DNA of 64,000 bases from Amanita rubescens (Eukaryota; Basidiomycota; Agaricomycetes; Agaricales; Amanitaceae): contig WION01000035.1 of the NCBI GenBank assembly GCA_015039365.1, positions 124,001 to 188,000 of the forward strand, in the 5' to 3' direction. Positions 11,890-22,463 of the stretch are shown here, piece by piece; positions within the stretch are counted from its first letter, which is position 1; each line of letters opens with the position of its first letter. The notes beneath the pieces are model-generated. The model saw only the letters and a list, made by a program, of their open reading frames with translations. It did no database searches and was not told the DNA's origin. A program made the position numbers and the translations under genes.

Positions 11890-13693
11890 ATGTTTTTGGG
11901 CTTTCATTTCATCCTCGGGTTCTCGGCCACCCTGTTCACGGCTATTGCTGCTGCCCCCATCGGCGCGACTGGCACAACGACGAACGCAACCTCGCCCTCA
12001 GTTACCAGTGCGACTCTTCTCTCGAACGCTCAGGCAGCACAACGAATCAATGACCAGTCTCGATCTGCACAGCTCTCTGATTCCTGCACAAGTAAGCATC
12101 TCTCTCTTTCCCCCTTCCTCGATCATTCAAACAACAATGCAGATGGCCAAAGCACGTGCATAGCCAACGCCATCACACAATGCCACAACGGACAATGGGA
12201 AATCACTCTGCGTTGCCCCAAGACTCAAAAGTGTTTTGCATTGCCTTCATTAACCTCCCAGGGAACTGTACGTACCCCATCTTTCCCCCCACCGATCGAA
12301 AGCTCAAAATCTCTAGGTTGTCACCTGTACAAGCGAAGCGACCGCAAGATCGGTATTCAACGCTGTCGGCGCCCAGGGTGGCCCATTCGGATCAAACTCG
12401 ACATCCAACGGCTCTGCAGGCGGAGACCGGGCTCAGAACAAAACGACGATGACGGTGACGGTGACGGTCACCACAGTACCCACCCACTATGTCCAAACGA
12501 CGACCATCTCACCGCAAGAAGCGTCTGCGCTCCTGTCCAGCATTTCTGCGCAACAGACGCAGGTGTCAACGCCTACGCCTACGACAACGATGGAGCATCA
12601 CCGGGATCCCTCCTCCCACACGATGATGAACGACCAGGTTAGTATCCCATGCACCACTTCAACTACATCATCGGATGGCGGACCAGCTACCTCGACCATG
12701 AAGCGTCACCGGGATCCGTCCTCCGATACGATGACCGACCAGGGTAGTACCCCGTCCGCTACTCCGTCCACCACTTCAACTACATCATCGGATGGGGGTC
12801 CAGCTACCTCGACCATGAAGCGTCACCGGGATCCGTCCTCCGATACGATGACCGACCAGGGTAGTACCCCATCCGCTACTCCGTCCACCACTTCAACTAC
12901 ATCATCGGATGGCGGACCAGCTTCCTCGACCGCATCATCAGAAGGCGGACCAGCTACCCAGACCATGAAGCGTCGCCGGCGTCCCTCCTCGATGACCAAC
13001 CAGGATAGCACCCCATCCGCTACTCCGTCTACCACTTCAACTACATCATCGGATGGCGGTCCAGCTACCCCGACCGTACCATCAAATGACGGTCCAGCTA
13101 CCCAGACCATGAAGCCCTCGATGACCAACCAGGGTAGTACCCCAACCGCTACTCCGTCCACTACTCCGACTACATCATCGGATGGCGGTCCGGCTACCTC
13201 GACCGCATTATCAGAAGGCGGTCCCTCCTCGACGACCAACCAGGGTAGTACCCCATCCGCTACTCCGTCCACCACTCCAACTACATCATCGAATGACGGA
13301 CCAGCTACCCCGACCGCATCATCAGATAACGGTGCTACTTCATCGGATGGTGGTACTACATCTTCGGACGATGGCTCAACTGCATCATCATCAGATGATT
13401 CAGCTTCTCCAAAGGACAATACAACTTCTTCAAACGATGGCGAGAGCCCAAGTACGCCATCGGATGACAGTAAAGCTTCTTCGAATGACGTTACAGCTAC
13501 CTCCGACAACGGCGGTGGCGGCGATAACAACGGCGCGGGAGACACGCCGTCTTCTACCTCGCGTGATTCAGAAGACGTTACAGCTTCCGCCTCAGCCAAC
13601 GATGACAGCGACAGCAACGACGGCACGGGGAGCACGGCATCTGCCTACCGCGGGTGCCTCAGAAGACGTTACGACTTCTTCGAACCCCAGTGA
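11890..13693 (+). CDS. Secreted Ser/Thr-rich repeat protein with N-terminal carbohydrate-binding-like domain
   Basis: Probable cell-wall or extracellular mannoprotein. Exons 11890-12091, 12143-12267 and 12317-13693. Signal peptide at residues 1-22 (MFLGFHFILGFSATLFTAIA). Residues about 67-130 hold six cysteines in a CBM19-like pattern: SCT, STC, QCHNGQW, RCPKTQKC and VVTC, the last two joined by introns 1 and 2. The rest is a Ser/Thr/Pro-rich stalk of imperfect repeats around TTSSDGGPAT, likely heavily O-glycosylated. No C-terminal membrane or GPI segment is seen. The frame ends in a non-repetitive YRGCLRRRYDFFEPQ tail, and repeat-like coding continues downstream in other frames, so the natural C terminus may have been lost. 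Confidence 0.7.
12694..13330 (+). repeat. In-frame imperfect tandem repeats of the wall-protein stalk
   Basis: The segment beginning gaccatgaagcgtc recurs at 12694, 12811 and 12961. The first two copies are 117 bp (39 codons) apart and nearly identical; later copies are shortened and reshuffled units of the same words (SSDGGPAT, STPSATPSTT). Such arrays change length by slippage and unequal exchange. Confidence 0.85.
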
Positions 13694-13830
13694 CAGCGAC
13701 TAGCAACGGCGACACGGGACACGACATCTGCTACTGCAGATGCCTCAGAAGATATTACGACTTCTTCGAACAATGATGGTGGTGACAACAATGATACGGA
13801 GTCTACTACCTCAGATGGTTCGTGAACACT
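13694..13830 (+). other. Orphaned repeat-coding tail of the wall-protein gene
   Basis: The segment that reads ASEDVTTSSN near 13650-13690 recurs diverged at about 13739-13770 as ASEDITTSSN, but in frames not continuous with the main ORF. It ends in TTSDGS and a stop near 13823. At least two frame changes separate it from the gene, so it is either decayed coding sequence or part of the real C terminus hidden by indels. Confidence 0.5.
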
Positions 13831-14023
13831 GCAGGGCAGGTGTATTGTTGAAATCGGGATATTTAGTGTAATTCATTGTGTTGATCCAAGTAATAGGATA
13901 TTGAACACAATGGCAAATCTTTTGATTGTGGGACAGCAGAGTTCCTCAGCCATGATGCTCATACTCTGATTACAAGAAGGTATGTTTGCTGTTCTTCTCT
14001 TTACTTCATCCTTTGAAGACTTA

Positions 14024-14307
14024 AGTGTTGCCACAGCTTGAGTCAATGTTTTTCAATTTTTTGATCTTACTGCTTGAATAAAATTTGATGTGATAGATGA
14101 TGAGCTCAGTTTCTAGTATTTGGGTCTGGAATTGAAAAGAGTTGATGCCTGAGTCATTGCCAGCTCAAAACAGAGCTGCTCAATCCCTGGATGCAATATT
14201 GGGATTCTGCCAAACTGCCAATAAGTAACCCCCTGGGTTTTTGGCTCACCTATCACATCAAATTTTCTCAGATTTTTCACAATTTTATTCAAGCTGTGGC
14301 AAACACT
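14024..14307. repeat. MITE-like element with terminal inverted repeats
   Basis: The left end AGTGTTGCCACAGCTTGA is mirrored at the right end by TCAAGCTGTGGCAAACACT with one extra base. The inverted homology continues inward for tens of bases (TTTGATGTGATAG against CTATCACATCAAA). The element is 284 bp with no coding capacity. I could not recognise a target-site duplication. Confidence 0.6.
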
Positions 14308-15020
14308 ACCTTTGATCATGTGAGTTAAATGAAAACATGGTTGCCACAGAGAATAAGCAATATTTATGTATAGGGTAAAAGTTGTTGAACTAATGAACTA
14401 GTACTACTAGTAAATCATGATGATTAGAGAATTATGTGTAAAAATAAATAAATTGAATTAGGATATTGAGAATTGATTTTTTTAGATGAAACTATAAAAA
14501 ATAGAAACTTGATATAAAAATATTCAATATTTAAATAATATTCATGACAGTATACAATTATTAACAAGCTAGTACTAATCAATTGGTGAATATCAATGAA
14601 AGGGCACAGAAATGACTCACATAAAGCTCCAAATTGTCAATATGACTGACACTTACTCTACAAACATTAGTTGTCAATACCCATATGTACACAAAAGGCA
14701 CATGCTAAGGCTTAAAGGCCAGACTCCTACCAAGTCTCTTGTGGTGCTGGGCTTGATGAGCTTAAGTAAGCCTGGGCCCTGAACACACCAGAGAGACTAG
14801 CATGTAACATTAGTAAACAAATGTATACCCATGCCAAGTGTCATGTCTTGATCAATGTTTAGTTTTCTATTGTTTCATTTGTGTATGATAGTGGTAATGT
14901 TAATGTGTATGCAATTAAAACATTGTTGCTTCTGTGCTTGTTTAATCAGGTCTAAACCAAGGGCAAGATTGGTCTATATATAAAACCCACAACTAGTATG
15001 TTATATTATAATTGCTTGTT

Positions 15021-15074
15021 TGGCCAAGTAGTTATTATGCATGTATTGTTTTGGCTGGCTTAGGGTTCAAATCC
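15021..15074 (+). promoter_or_regulatory. tRNA-like A and B boxes, left arm
   Basis: TGGCCAAGTAG at 15021 fits an A box and GGTTCAAATCC at 15064 fits a B box. The start-to-start distance is 43 nt, as in a tRNA gene. The flanks do not fold into an obvious acceptor stem, so this is a tRNA-derived SINE promoter rather than a tRNA gene. Confidence 0.55.
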
Positions 15075-15189
15075 AGGCAGGCTCAACCTTTTTATGCCTT
15101 CAGCATTAGCCATAATGGGTCTTTAGACATTGGCATTTACAAAAGTATGGCTCACACAATCTCATGTAAAAAAAATTGTGGTTGAGGCT

Positions 15190-15238
15190 GGAATTGAACC
15201 CTCAACCCAACAAAAAAGGTACATAGCTTAACCACTCA
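15190..15238 (-). promoter_or_regulatory. tRNA-like A and B boxes, right arm
   Basis: On the minus strand, TGAGTGGTTAAG (15238-15227) fits an A box and GGTTCAATTCC (15200-15190) a B box, 38 nt apart. It is the inverted counterpart of the left-arm promoter. Confidence 0.55.
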
Positions 15239-15499
15239 AACAAACAGCCACACAAAATATGAATGCATAAGTACTAGATATAGAGCAATTTTGCCCAACC
15301 ATTCCCCCCCAGGCACAATGGCCATGAGGAATATTTGAAGCATTACTTAAGCAACAATGATGTCACATCACATCATGCCAAACACTTTGTTTACTAATGG
15401 TACATGCCAGTCTCTCTGGTGTGTTCAAGCTTAGTGGTGGAGATGGATGGTCTTGGTGGTGGTTGTGGCCATGATGGGCAGGGGCCATGGTGAGAGGTA

Positions 15500-16021
15500 T
15501 AGGTGTAGGAGAGTGGGGATGTTCAGTAAAGAGGAGGTGTATTTTGTGCAGGATTTCCTACCAAACTCTACACTATAAAAATTGAATCCTCCTTTCAGTT
15601 GGCCCCAGAATATAAACCTGTGTGCTCATAGAGTCAAACATTAGATTTGACTTTGTTATCTTTCCTCAATACCACTTCATCTCACTTAGGGAATGTCATC
15701 CCTACTCTGTCCTCAAGTATCAGACTCCTTCTAGTTGTCTTGATACTTAGCATATTCATTCAACTCTCATTTGACTTATCGGTGATATTAGAAATCTGTG
15801 ACCAAGATGCGGCAGGAATTCAACAGTGAAAAAAAACTGCAGATGGTGAATATTGGTGGTGTTCGAGTATTACAGGACTGATGGTGTGGGCATGATTGTG
15901 ACCATGGGAGGAACGCCTGGGCGTGCCAGCTTTTGGTGGGGGAAGTAGTATCATAAGTCTACTTTGTCCAATGCTTCTAGCATGGAAGCATTGTAGGTGG
16001 AGGTAAACATGATCATAACAG
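15500..16021 (+). repeat. CpG-decayed LTR related to the outer retrotransposon
   Basis: Words match the outer element LTR in the same order. These are a TATAAACC box near 15612, TTTGACTTTGTTATCTTTC, CTTCTAGTTGTCTTGATACTTAGC, GCATTGTAGGTGGAG, and an end in GATCATAACA at about 16021. Differences are largely C-to-T and G-to-A. No partner LTR or internal region follows, so it may be a solo LTR; the left edge is uncertain. Confidence 0.6.
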
Positions 16022-16402
16022 TATGTATGTACATATGCATACTGTATCATATACATGTTCAGGACATTTCACTAACTTTATGGGGACCCCAAAACAGGCC
16101 CCCAGTGAGAAAGCCAATGTCAGACATGGGTGGAATACAAAACAATGAATACATCCTTTACTGGTAATAAAAATCATTTTGACTATTTCTCAGCCATTTA
16201 TTGGCCATTTTTAGGCATGTGCAATGGGTAACCCACATGTACATATGTCACATATTACCTGTCCCATACCTGCACAAACCCATACCTGTAGTCAATGGGT
16301 ACTTTGACAGGTGTCAGGTGTCAGGTGCAGGTAATATACAGATCATGTGTACTAAATTGGCTGTACTAAGATAGTACTACAAACTATTAGCCTGTTGCTG
16401 CA

Positions 16403-16436
16403 ATGAATACATACATACATACATACATATGTACAT
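16403..16436 (+). repeat. (TACA)n microsatellite
   Basis: Six or so uninterrupted TACA units followed by degenerate ones, inside the CpG-poor block. Confidence 0.85.
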
Positions 16437-18149
16437 ACACAGACTTAAGCTAAGGCTGATCTGAGGGAGAGGGTTCCGATTCTCTTGTCTGTCTGTCGTA
16501 TATGACTACATGTGACATGTACTTATACTAACCGTTACCATATGGTATCCATGCACAATCATTCCGGTGAATTCTGATGCATCAGAGTGAAGTGGATTGA
16601 GGTGGACGGAAGGTGAATTGAAGGTGGATTGAGGAGGATCAAGGCAGATTGAGGCAGATCAATGGCAGACATCTTCGGAAGGCTTTGGAGTATGCTGCAC
16701 ACGTAACAGGATTTCATCCATAACCATTACACTGTGAGAAGCAGATAAGTGCCATTTGATACAGTGTTCAAACAACACTCAGTTTCCTTCTGGGTTCCAG
16801 GATCCACATAGTATCATTCATTCACTTGATTTTCAGTGATTGCCCCATTGATGGCCCATGTTCTCTCAAAGGGGCTAAAGGATGAGTGCAGGACAACTTA
16901 CATGGAATGCAATTGAAACTCATGGTGGAGTAATGTGTTTCTTCTTTGCTTTATCATTGCCTTGTGCAGACAGTGAATGAGAGTGTTCTCAGGAAGCTGA
17001 GGTAGAAGGTGAGGAGTATATAGAGAGGGCAGATGGATAAATTAAGGTGAGTGGGAGTGGCGAAACATAGTTATAGGACATTGAATGATGTACGAGAAAC
17101 ACCAGTGATCAGAAAGCAACCAATGTAGTGAGACAAGCAAACAGAAGAGAAGGACATTAATGGAATACAATGGTGAGTGAGAGTCCACATAGTTGGAGAA
17201 AATGAACAAAACATTGGATTGGGTTTTGATTAGTGATGTGCAACTGACAACACATGGGCTTACTTTCAGATAGAATTTCCACAATAAATGGATGTGTTTG
17301 CTTGTGGGAGGGTCTGGAAAGAGCTCCAACATGTTCTCTGAGAAGCTCAACCATATTGCAAACTCCTCAAGATTGTTGCCTAGCTTCTCAATGCAATCCT
17401 TGAGAGACAGGTCCTTTAAACACTACCAGAGGGTGCATGGGGGTAAAACAAAATCAGTGGTGCTGCCAGAGGGCGCACAGGGCTGAAACAACACCAGCAC
17501 TGACCCTATGTCATAATTTCCTGGAGGTTTTTGTATCTTGTACACAACCCCTCTTGCATCACAATTATCAGAAAAAGAACCAAATATCAGTGTCTGGTCA
17601 TCACATCAACAATATTTCACAAGCTTGCTTATTATCTAATGCTATGGTGGTCCCAAGGCAAATGTCATACTTTCATCATCAAACTGGTATTAGGTGGAAA
17701 TTTCTTTGAACAATAGATCCTTAGTGGAGCTGTGATGGGATGGTGGAAGGAAAATGATATTGGAAATTTCTGTCAACTGAGGCAAGTTGGTGTCATGACC
17801 AATGGTTCTGTCCCAAAGTTTTTCTGTAAGCACTTTTTTGGATTATTTATCATCTTGTTGACTGGTATATCATAAACCATAAAACCATTAGAGTGTAGAA
17901 GTAAACACGAGCTAGTACACTAATGTTAACATACAAAATAATGGTAACATAATAAGGAACTCACCTCAGTTGTGTATGACAGACAACTGAGGTGAAACTG
18001 TACTCAAAAAGCCACCCAAACAAGTGGTAAATTAACTATACAGTTAATGTACCACAGGGAAGCCTTCCCAATATGGAAGGTCAAAGCACCAAAAGGAATA
18101 GGACACCTGGCACAGCACACACCATCATTGATTGTAACTGGTATCCCAC

Positions 18150-20294
18150 ATATATGATATTCCAACATTGTGTCTGAAAAAACTTGGTGACCAACATGCA
18201 ATCCTGCCATTAATCAATATGGAACCACTACCTGATTCTGAGTCAGGATCAGAATTAGTCACCTTGTCCACACCAAGCTCAATGCTGACCCTCATGAAAT
18301 TAAAAGGATTAAGCTTAGGTTCAAACCATACAACTTTTCTCAAGATGAAAGAGGCAGTTGAGAAATGGAAATGCCGCAAGTCAGAGTTCTATCAGCTGGC
18401 ACCTGCAGGAATGAGGCTGCAAGGGCAAGGTTTGCAAAATCAAGTCCAGAGCTCCTGAAACATGTGTTCTCAACTCCAAATTGCTACAATGCCTTGAATA
18501 CTGATCAGTATTCCCATAGTCTGGGTCCTTTATCATGCCCAGTTAGGCTTGGCTAGGCCAGGGAGAAATTCCACCTGGTGCATATACTGCAAGATTGATG
18601 TATGCTTGGCTATGCTGAGAACCTGAAATCCATGAAAGGAAGTGTGTCTAATAGTGTATCTTCCCAACTGTTGCTATATGATCACAACTTTTGATCACAT
18701 AGAAGACAAGGTACTAAATTGGACATAAAAGTCTTTGCCAAAATGTCACTTCCTTGTTGGTGATGTTGCCACATTGGAGGGTGAGAAGGATCCAAATGAT
18801 AACAGCTGTTAAACCACCTGTCACTTTCAAGTACAGTGATAAAGTGATTCCAATTTCTTCTATGCTGAAAAAGTCCTTTGTCATGTTAATATGCAAAACC
18901 CAGAATGCAATTGGTGAGAACATACTGCCAGTGACCATAAAACCCTTGGAAAGCCCCTATGGTTTGCCATACCCCTGCTGATCCCTAATCACAAGAGAAT
19001 GTACTGTGATGGACCAGACAACAAGCTATCTAGAGGAACATACTAATTGATCACAGATAGTAAAAGATGTGATGAGGGTGAAATGTGGGATATGCTGGAC
19101 AAGCCTGACTGATCCTTGTACCATCATAACCTTTGCACACACTATTTTCAATGTGTATTTTCAACAAGGATGGAGGTGCTGTTATTGAAATGTTGCATGT
19201 GATATCATACCAGGCAAGTCTCCCCAGTGAAAGCTGTGTTGGCTTGAGCCTTGAGTCACTTGTGTCTCCTAACCCTGTTCCCCAGAGAGTATCACATGGG
19301 GAGCAGTTCCAGTGGAAATCTTCATGATGAAAACCTTGCTCATAACCTGGTATGGAAACTTTCTGGTGGAGCTTTTGGATGCTGCCTTCCTACTGCTGAG
19401 GGGCTCTTGGCTCAGCCAGAGGTGGTGGCATTATTTAGGGAGTTGCATCAGGAAAAATCAGATTTACTTATTGGACTTATTGGACTTATTGAGAATAAGA
19501 CATTATAAGTCCCAACAGTGTGGGAGGGGGGCTTATTTTGCCTTAGTAAGTAGATTTTAAGTATTCCCTGATTTTTCCTGATGTGCCCAAAAATGGTCCA
19601 ATTATTGAAATTGACACAAATGAAGATGAAGTTAAAGCCATTTGCAAGTGCTATCACCATGGGTGGAGCCATGCTGACCTGCAGATGATAGATTTATATG
19701 TTATGCATTTACATCTCCACAGTGAGTGTTTCCTGGAGGCTTAAACCTATGTATGAATGACAACCCACCTAAGTTCACTTTCTAGGGGCCCTTGATGTCA
19801 TCTCCAAGTTCAAGCCTTCCCAGCTACAATTCCAAATCTGTTGCATTAGACCTAGATCATGATGGACAGGCTACCCAAAGTGCAATACCAGGATGAGTTC
19901 TATTGTTCTGTATTTTCTATCAATTTTGGAAACATTTGTGTCTCCCTGAATTCACATGTACAAGGAGGGCAGGCCATATTGACTTGATCACTCAAGATGG
20001 TGAGTGGTTGATAGAACATAGTCCTTGTTTTGCCAAGTCTGGAGTATATGAAGCCTGGCTGAAGTCAGGCAATATGGCTGATTACATTCTTCTTGACTGT
20101 TGCACTAACTAGCATTAATAGAAGTACATCCATGTATCAATATTTTCTTTCAGGCTGACTCCTGTGCTAATTTCTTTCTAGAGACCCCAAACTTGTTTCA
20201 TGTTGTGTTCCATGATGGCTATCAAAAAGTTGTTGTGTACAATAATATGGTGAAGCCATTGACAGGACCCATTGTATTGCTAGAAAATCATTAG
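18150..20294 (+). pseudogene. Decayed nuclease-like gene (possible PD-(D/E)XK / Crinkler-type C terminus)
   Basis: Several frames carry protein-like stretches with no common frame. Near 18180-18330 there is an LPLINMEPLPDSE segment. At 19960-20110 there is a GHID...WLIEH...GVYEAW...ADYILLD segment. After an apparent intron ending in TTTCAG at 20153 comes NLFHVVFHDGYQKVVVYNN, ending PIVLLENH and a stop at 20292-20294. This order resembles, from memory of the family, the restriction-nuclease-like C-terminal domain found in many Agaricomycete hypothetical and Crinkler-type proteins. Stops and CpG loss show it is dead. The family call is tentative. Confidence 0.4.
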
Positions 20295-21152
20295 GATAAT
20301 TTGTTCTTTGAATTCTACAAATCAGAAGATGATTTTGTACATTGACAAGGATACTGGCTTTCTGCACACATCAAGAAAAGTTTCAAATGACTTGAAATCT
20401 ACTTAGCTGACTTAAGTGTGGTGTGTTCTGGAAGCTGATTGGAGGGACAATAATAACTAAGTAGAATATGTGCATTGGATTGCATTTGATAGTGATGATG
20501 CATTGACTGAAGGGGGATAATCCACAGTGTGCCCAACCTTGGTCCATGAGTGCAGCATTCAGGAGACCAGGTAGCATATCATGAATGATCATGTTATCTG
20601 TGGCCAGCAAAGACCAAGTCCATACTTGTCAACAAGAATCTGGGGACTCAGGCCAACTGTCAGCCACCAAACCTGGGAATAAATATTGTTCAGCTTGCAA
20701 TTGCTCTTAGATCTTCCTGACCCTGCACAAAGGGGTTTAGCATTAGATGATACTGGTAATAAACATGCACCTGTTGGTAGGGATTGTCAAGGGTATACCC
20801 CTGCCATTCCCTATATACATATAAAATATGCTCCTGTATATTGTCCTGCTTACTGTGTTGCTTTCCAGTGTTCAACACCACATGTGATTTTTTCTCCTCT
20901 TGTTTAAATTATGCCCCATTGGGGCCAGTGTTGGATCTACTGAGCAGGCAGCACTTAGGCACTTGCAACAATTACTAGCCTTAATCAATATATCATTACA
21001 TGAGTGGTGGAGGAGTGGGAAAGCAGTTGGGAAGCAGGGGATCAACAATAAACAAACTCATGGAAAGGGACCAGATTTTGGAAGCAGGTAAGAGGATACT
21101 CATAATAACCCTTAAAAATATAGTTTTATGATCATTGGGACATTGGGACATA

Positions 21153-21302
21153 TCAGGATACTCTGCATAAAAATAGAAAAATACCCCACCAATTGTAGAG
21201 TTGTGATCAGCAGAGCTTTTTTTTTTTTTTTGAGGATTAGGATAATCTGCAATAAACATAGAAAAATACTCCACCCATTGCAGTGTTAGGATTGGTGGAG
21301 CA
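21153..21302. repeat. Two direct repeats of about 65 bp
   Basis: Sequence starting AGGATACTCTGCATAAAAATAG at 21153 recurs diverged at about 21238 as AGGATAATCTGCAATAAACATAG; both copies include a variant of AAAAATACYCCACC. A T15-like run lies between them. Confidence 0.55.
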
Positions 21303-21585
21303 TTTTCCTATTTTTTAGGATTGGGACAGTGACCATGTAGCCCCAAGCTGTGGTCACAACCAATCAATAAGAGAACTACTCCATAACCAGTCAATTGGGG
21401 CTGACAGGTTGACCAAACCAATTGTAACTGGTTACAATGGTTCCAGTCCCAGTTCAGGGGTTGGGCCATTGGTGAATGACCAGTCGCAGTCACAGTTCTC
21501 CCAAATTTGGGCAAAAAATTACTGATTCATTGTGCAGTGACCATCAATGATCATTATGAATGATTGTAAATATGTAAGTAGTGAT

Positions 21586-22065
21586 TGTTACAAACACGGT
21601 ATGGACTCCTACATTATGATTACATGACACGTCAGACATGCTTACTTTTTCGTATATGCCTACCCCTTCGTCACATCCCCATTATGTTCATCAAATGGAC
21701 TACCTCATTCCCTTATCGATCCCCATTCCGTTTACCCTATGCCTCCTGTTTTACCTATACTTGCTATCGCCTTTGTTCTACTTACGATATGGCTGTGTTT
21801 CTGTACATGTATATAAACCGATGTACTGTAACGTCGAACCTTAAGTTCGACTTAGTTTGTCTTTGTCAATATCACCTCATCTCGCCTAAAGAACGTCGTA
21901 CACACTCCATTCATTATCGCTCTCAAGTATAAGACTTCTTCTAGTCGTCTTATTACTTAGCTTATTCGTTCACCTATTGTTTGACTTGTCCGTTGGACTT
22001 AGTCTACTTTGTCAAGCGCTTATAGCATGGACACATTGTAGGTGGAGATTGACGTGATCATAACA
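21586..22065 (+). repeat. 5' LTR of the outer chromovirus
   Basis: 480 bp. A TATA box (TATATAAA) lies at 21810-21817, so transcription should start near 21841, where the LTR reads TTAAGTTCGACTTA. It lacks a 36-bp segment present in the 3' LTR; that segment is bounded by CCCTATGC repeats, so this copy probably lost it by slippage. Confidence 0.93.
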
Positions 22066-22067
22066 AT

Positions 22068-22080
22068 TAAGTCGAACTTA
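22068..22080 (+). promoter_or_regulatory. Self-priming primer-binding site, outer element
   Basis: TAAGTCGAACTTA begins 2 nt after the 5' LTR end. It is the exact reverse complement of 13 nt inside the LTR (21842-21854) lying about 31 nt downstream of the TATA box, that is, at the predicted mRNA 5' end. This is the arrangement known for Tf1 self-priming. No TGG-type tRNA site is present at this place. Confidence 0.7.
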
Positions 22081-22149
22081 TCAAAATGATACCCGAGTAT
22101 TACCTCGTTGGTGAAACACAAGATAACTATCGAACTTCCGGAGAACCGG

Positions 22150-22463
22150 TGTAACAACTCAAAAGAGGCTGTGTTGCGCACAACCCCCGAGTGTTTCGGC
22201 GTGTGCCGAATGAGTTCGGTGGACGGGGCAGTCGCACCCAACCTCGGCCGCACTGTCGGACGATTGCAATGAAGTGGTCTAAAGGGAAGATGATAAAAAC
22301 TAAACTATGACACATTTATATAATGTCTACCTCATGTACTACATGCGTCCGACGATCCGATGCATCCGACGTCGGGTTTCGGGGTCCGCAGTGTCGGAGG
22401 TCGGAGCCGCCATGTGTCGGGTTTGAGCACTGAGTACAACGTAGCCGGTATCGGCACGTTACA
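22150..22463 (-). repeat. LTR of the short element (left copy)
   Basis: 314 bp, TGTAAC...GTTACA. By eye it differs from the right copy at a single position, 22308 (TpG here, CpG in the other). Confidence 0.9.

Larger units (their letters stand above)
14780..15428. mobile_element. Fold-back element with a tRNA-like Pol III promoter in each arm
   Basis: The ends TGAACACACCAGAGAGACT and AGTCTCTCTGGTGTGTTCA are inverted copies, and inverted homology extends about 40 bp further (TAGTAAACAAA against TTTGTTTACTA). The interiors also match in inverted orientation, including GGGCAA-ATTG-TCTATAT words on both arms. Each arm contains a tRNA-type A box and B box. The element therefore looks like two head-to-head SINE-derived units making one long imperfect palindrome. 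It is non-coding, and probably old because it is CpG-poor. Confidence 0.55.
13840..21585. other. CpG-depleted, AT-rich repeat block
   Basis: Over about 7.7 kb I find only around twenty CG dinucleotides by eye, while TG and CA are common; the flanking genes and the inserted LTR nest are CpG-rich. This is what long cytosine methylation at CpG with deamination, or a CpG-directed RIP-like process, leaves behind. Open frames are short throughout. Identifiable fossils are listed separately: a TIR element, a fold-back element, an LTR relic and a nuclease-like pseudogene. 16437-18149 and 20300-21150 hold no feature I can name. Confidence 0.8.

Noticed and set aside
12823..13635. 270-codon minus-strand frame in the wall-protein repeats
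   Set aside because: It is the mirror of a Ser/Thr-rich repeat array; the acidic Val/Asp/Gly pattern is a by-product of the repeat.
15021..15238. Two tRNA genes
   Set aside because: A and B boxes fit, but no full cloverleaf or paired acceptor stem can be drawn; better explained as SINE-type promoters.
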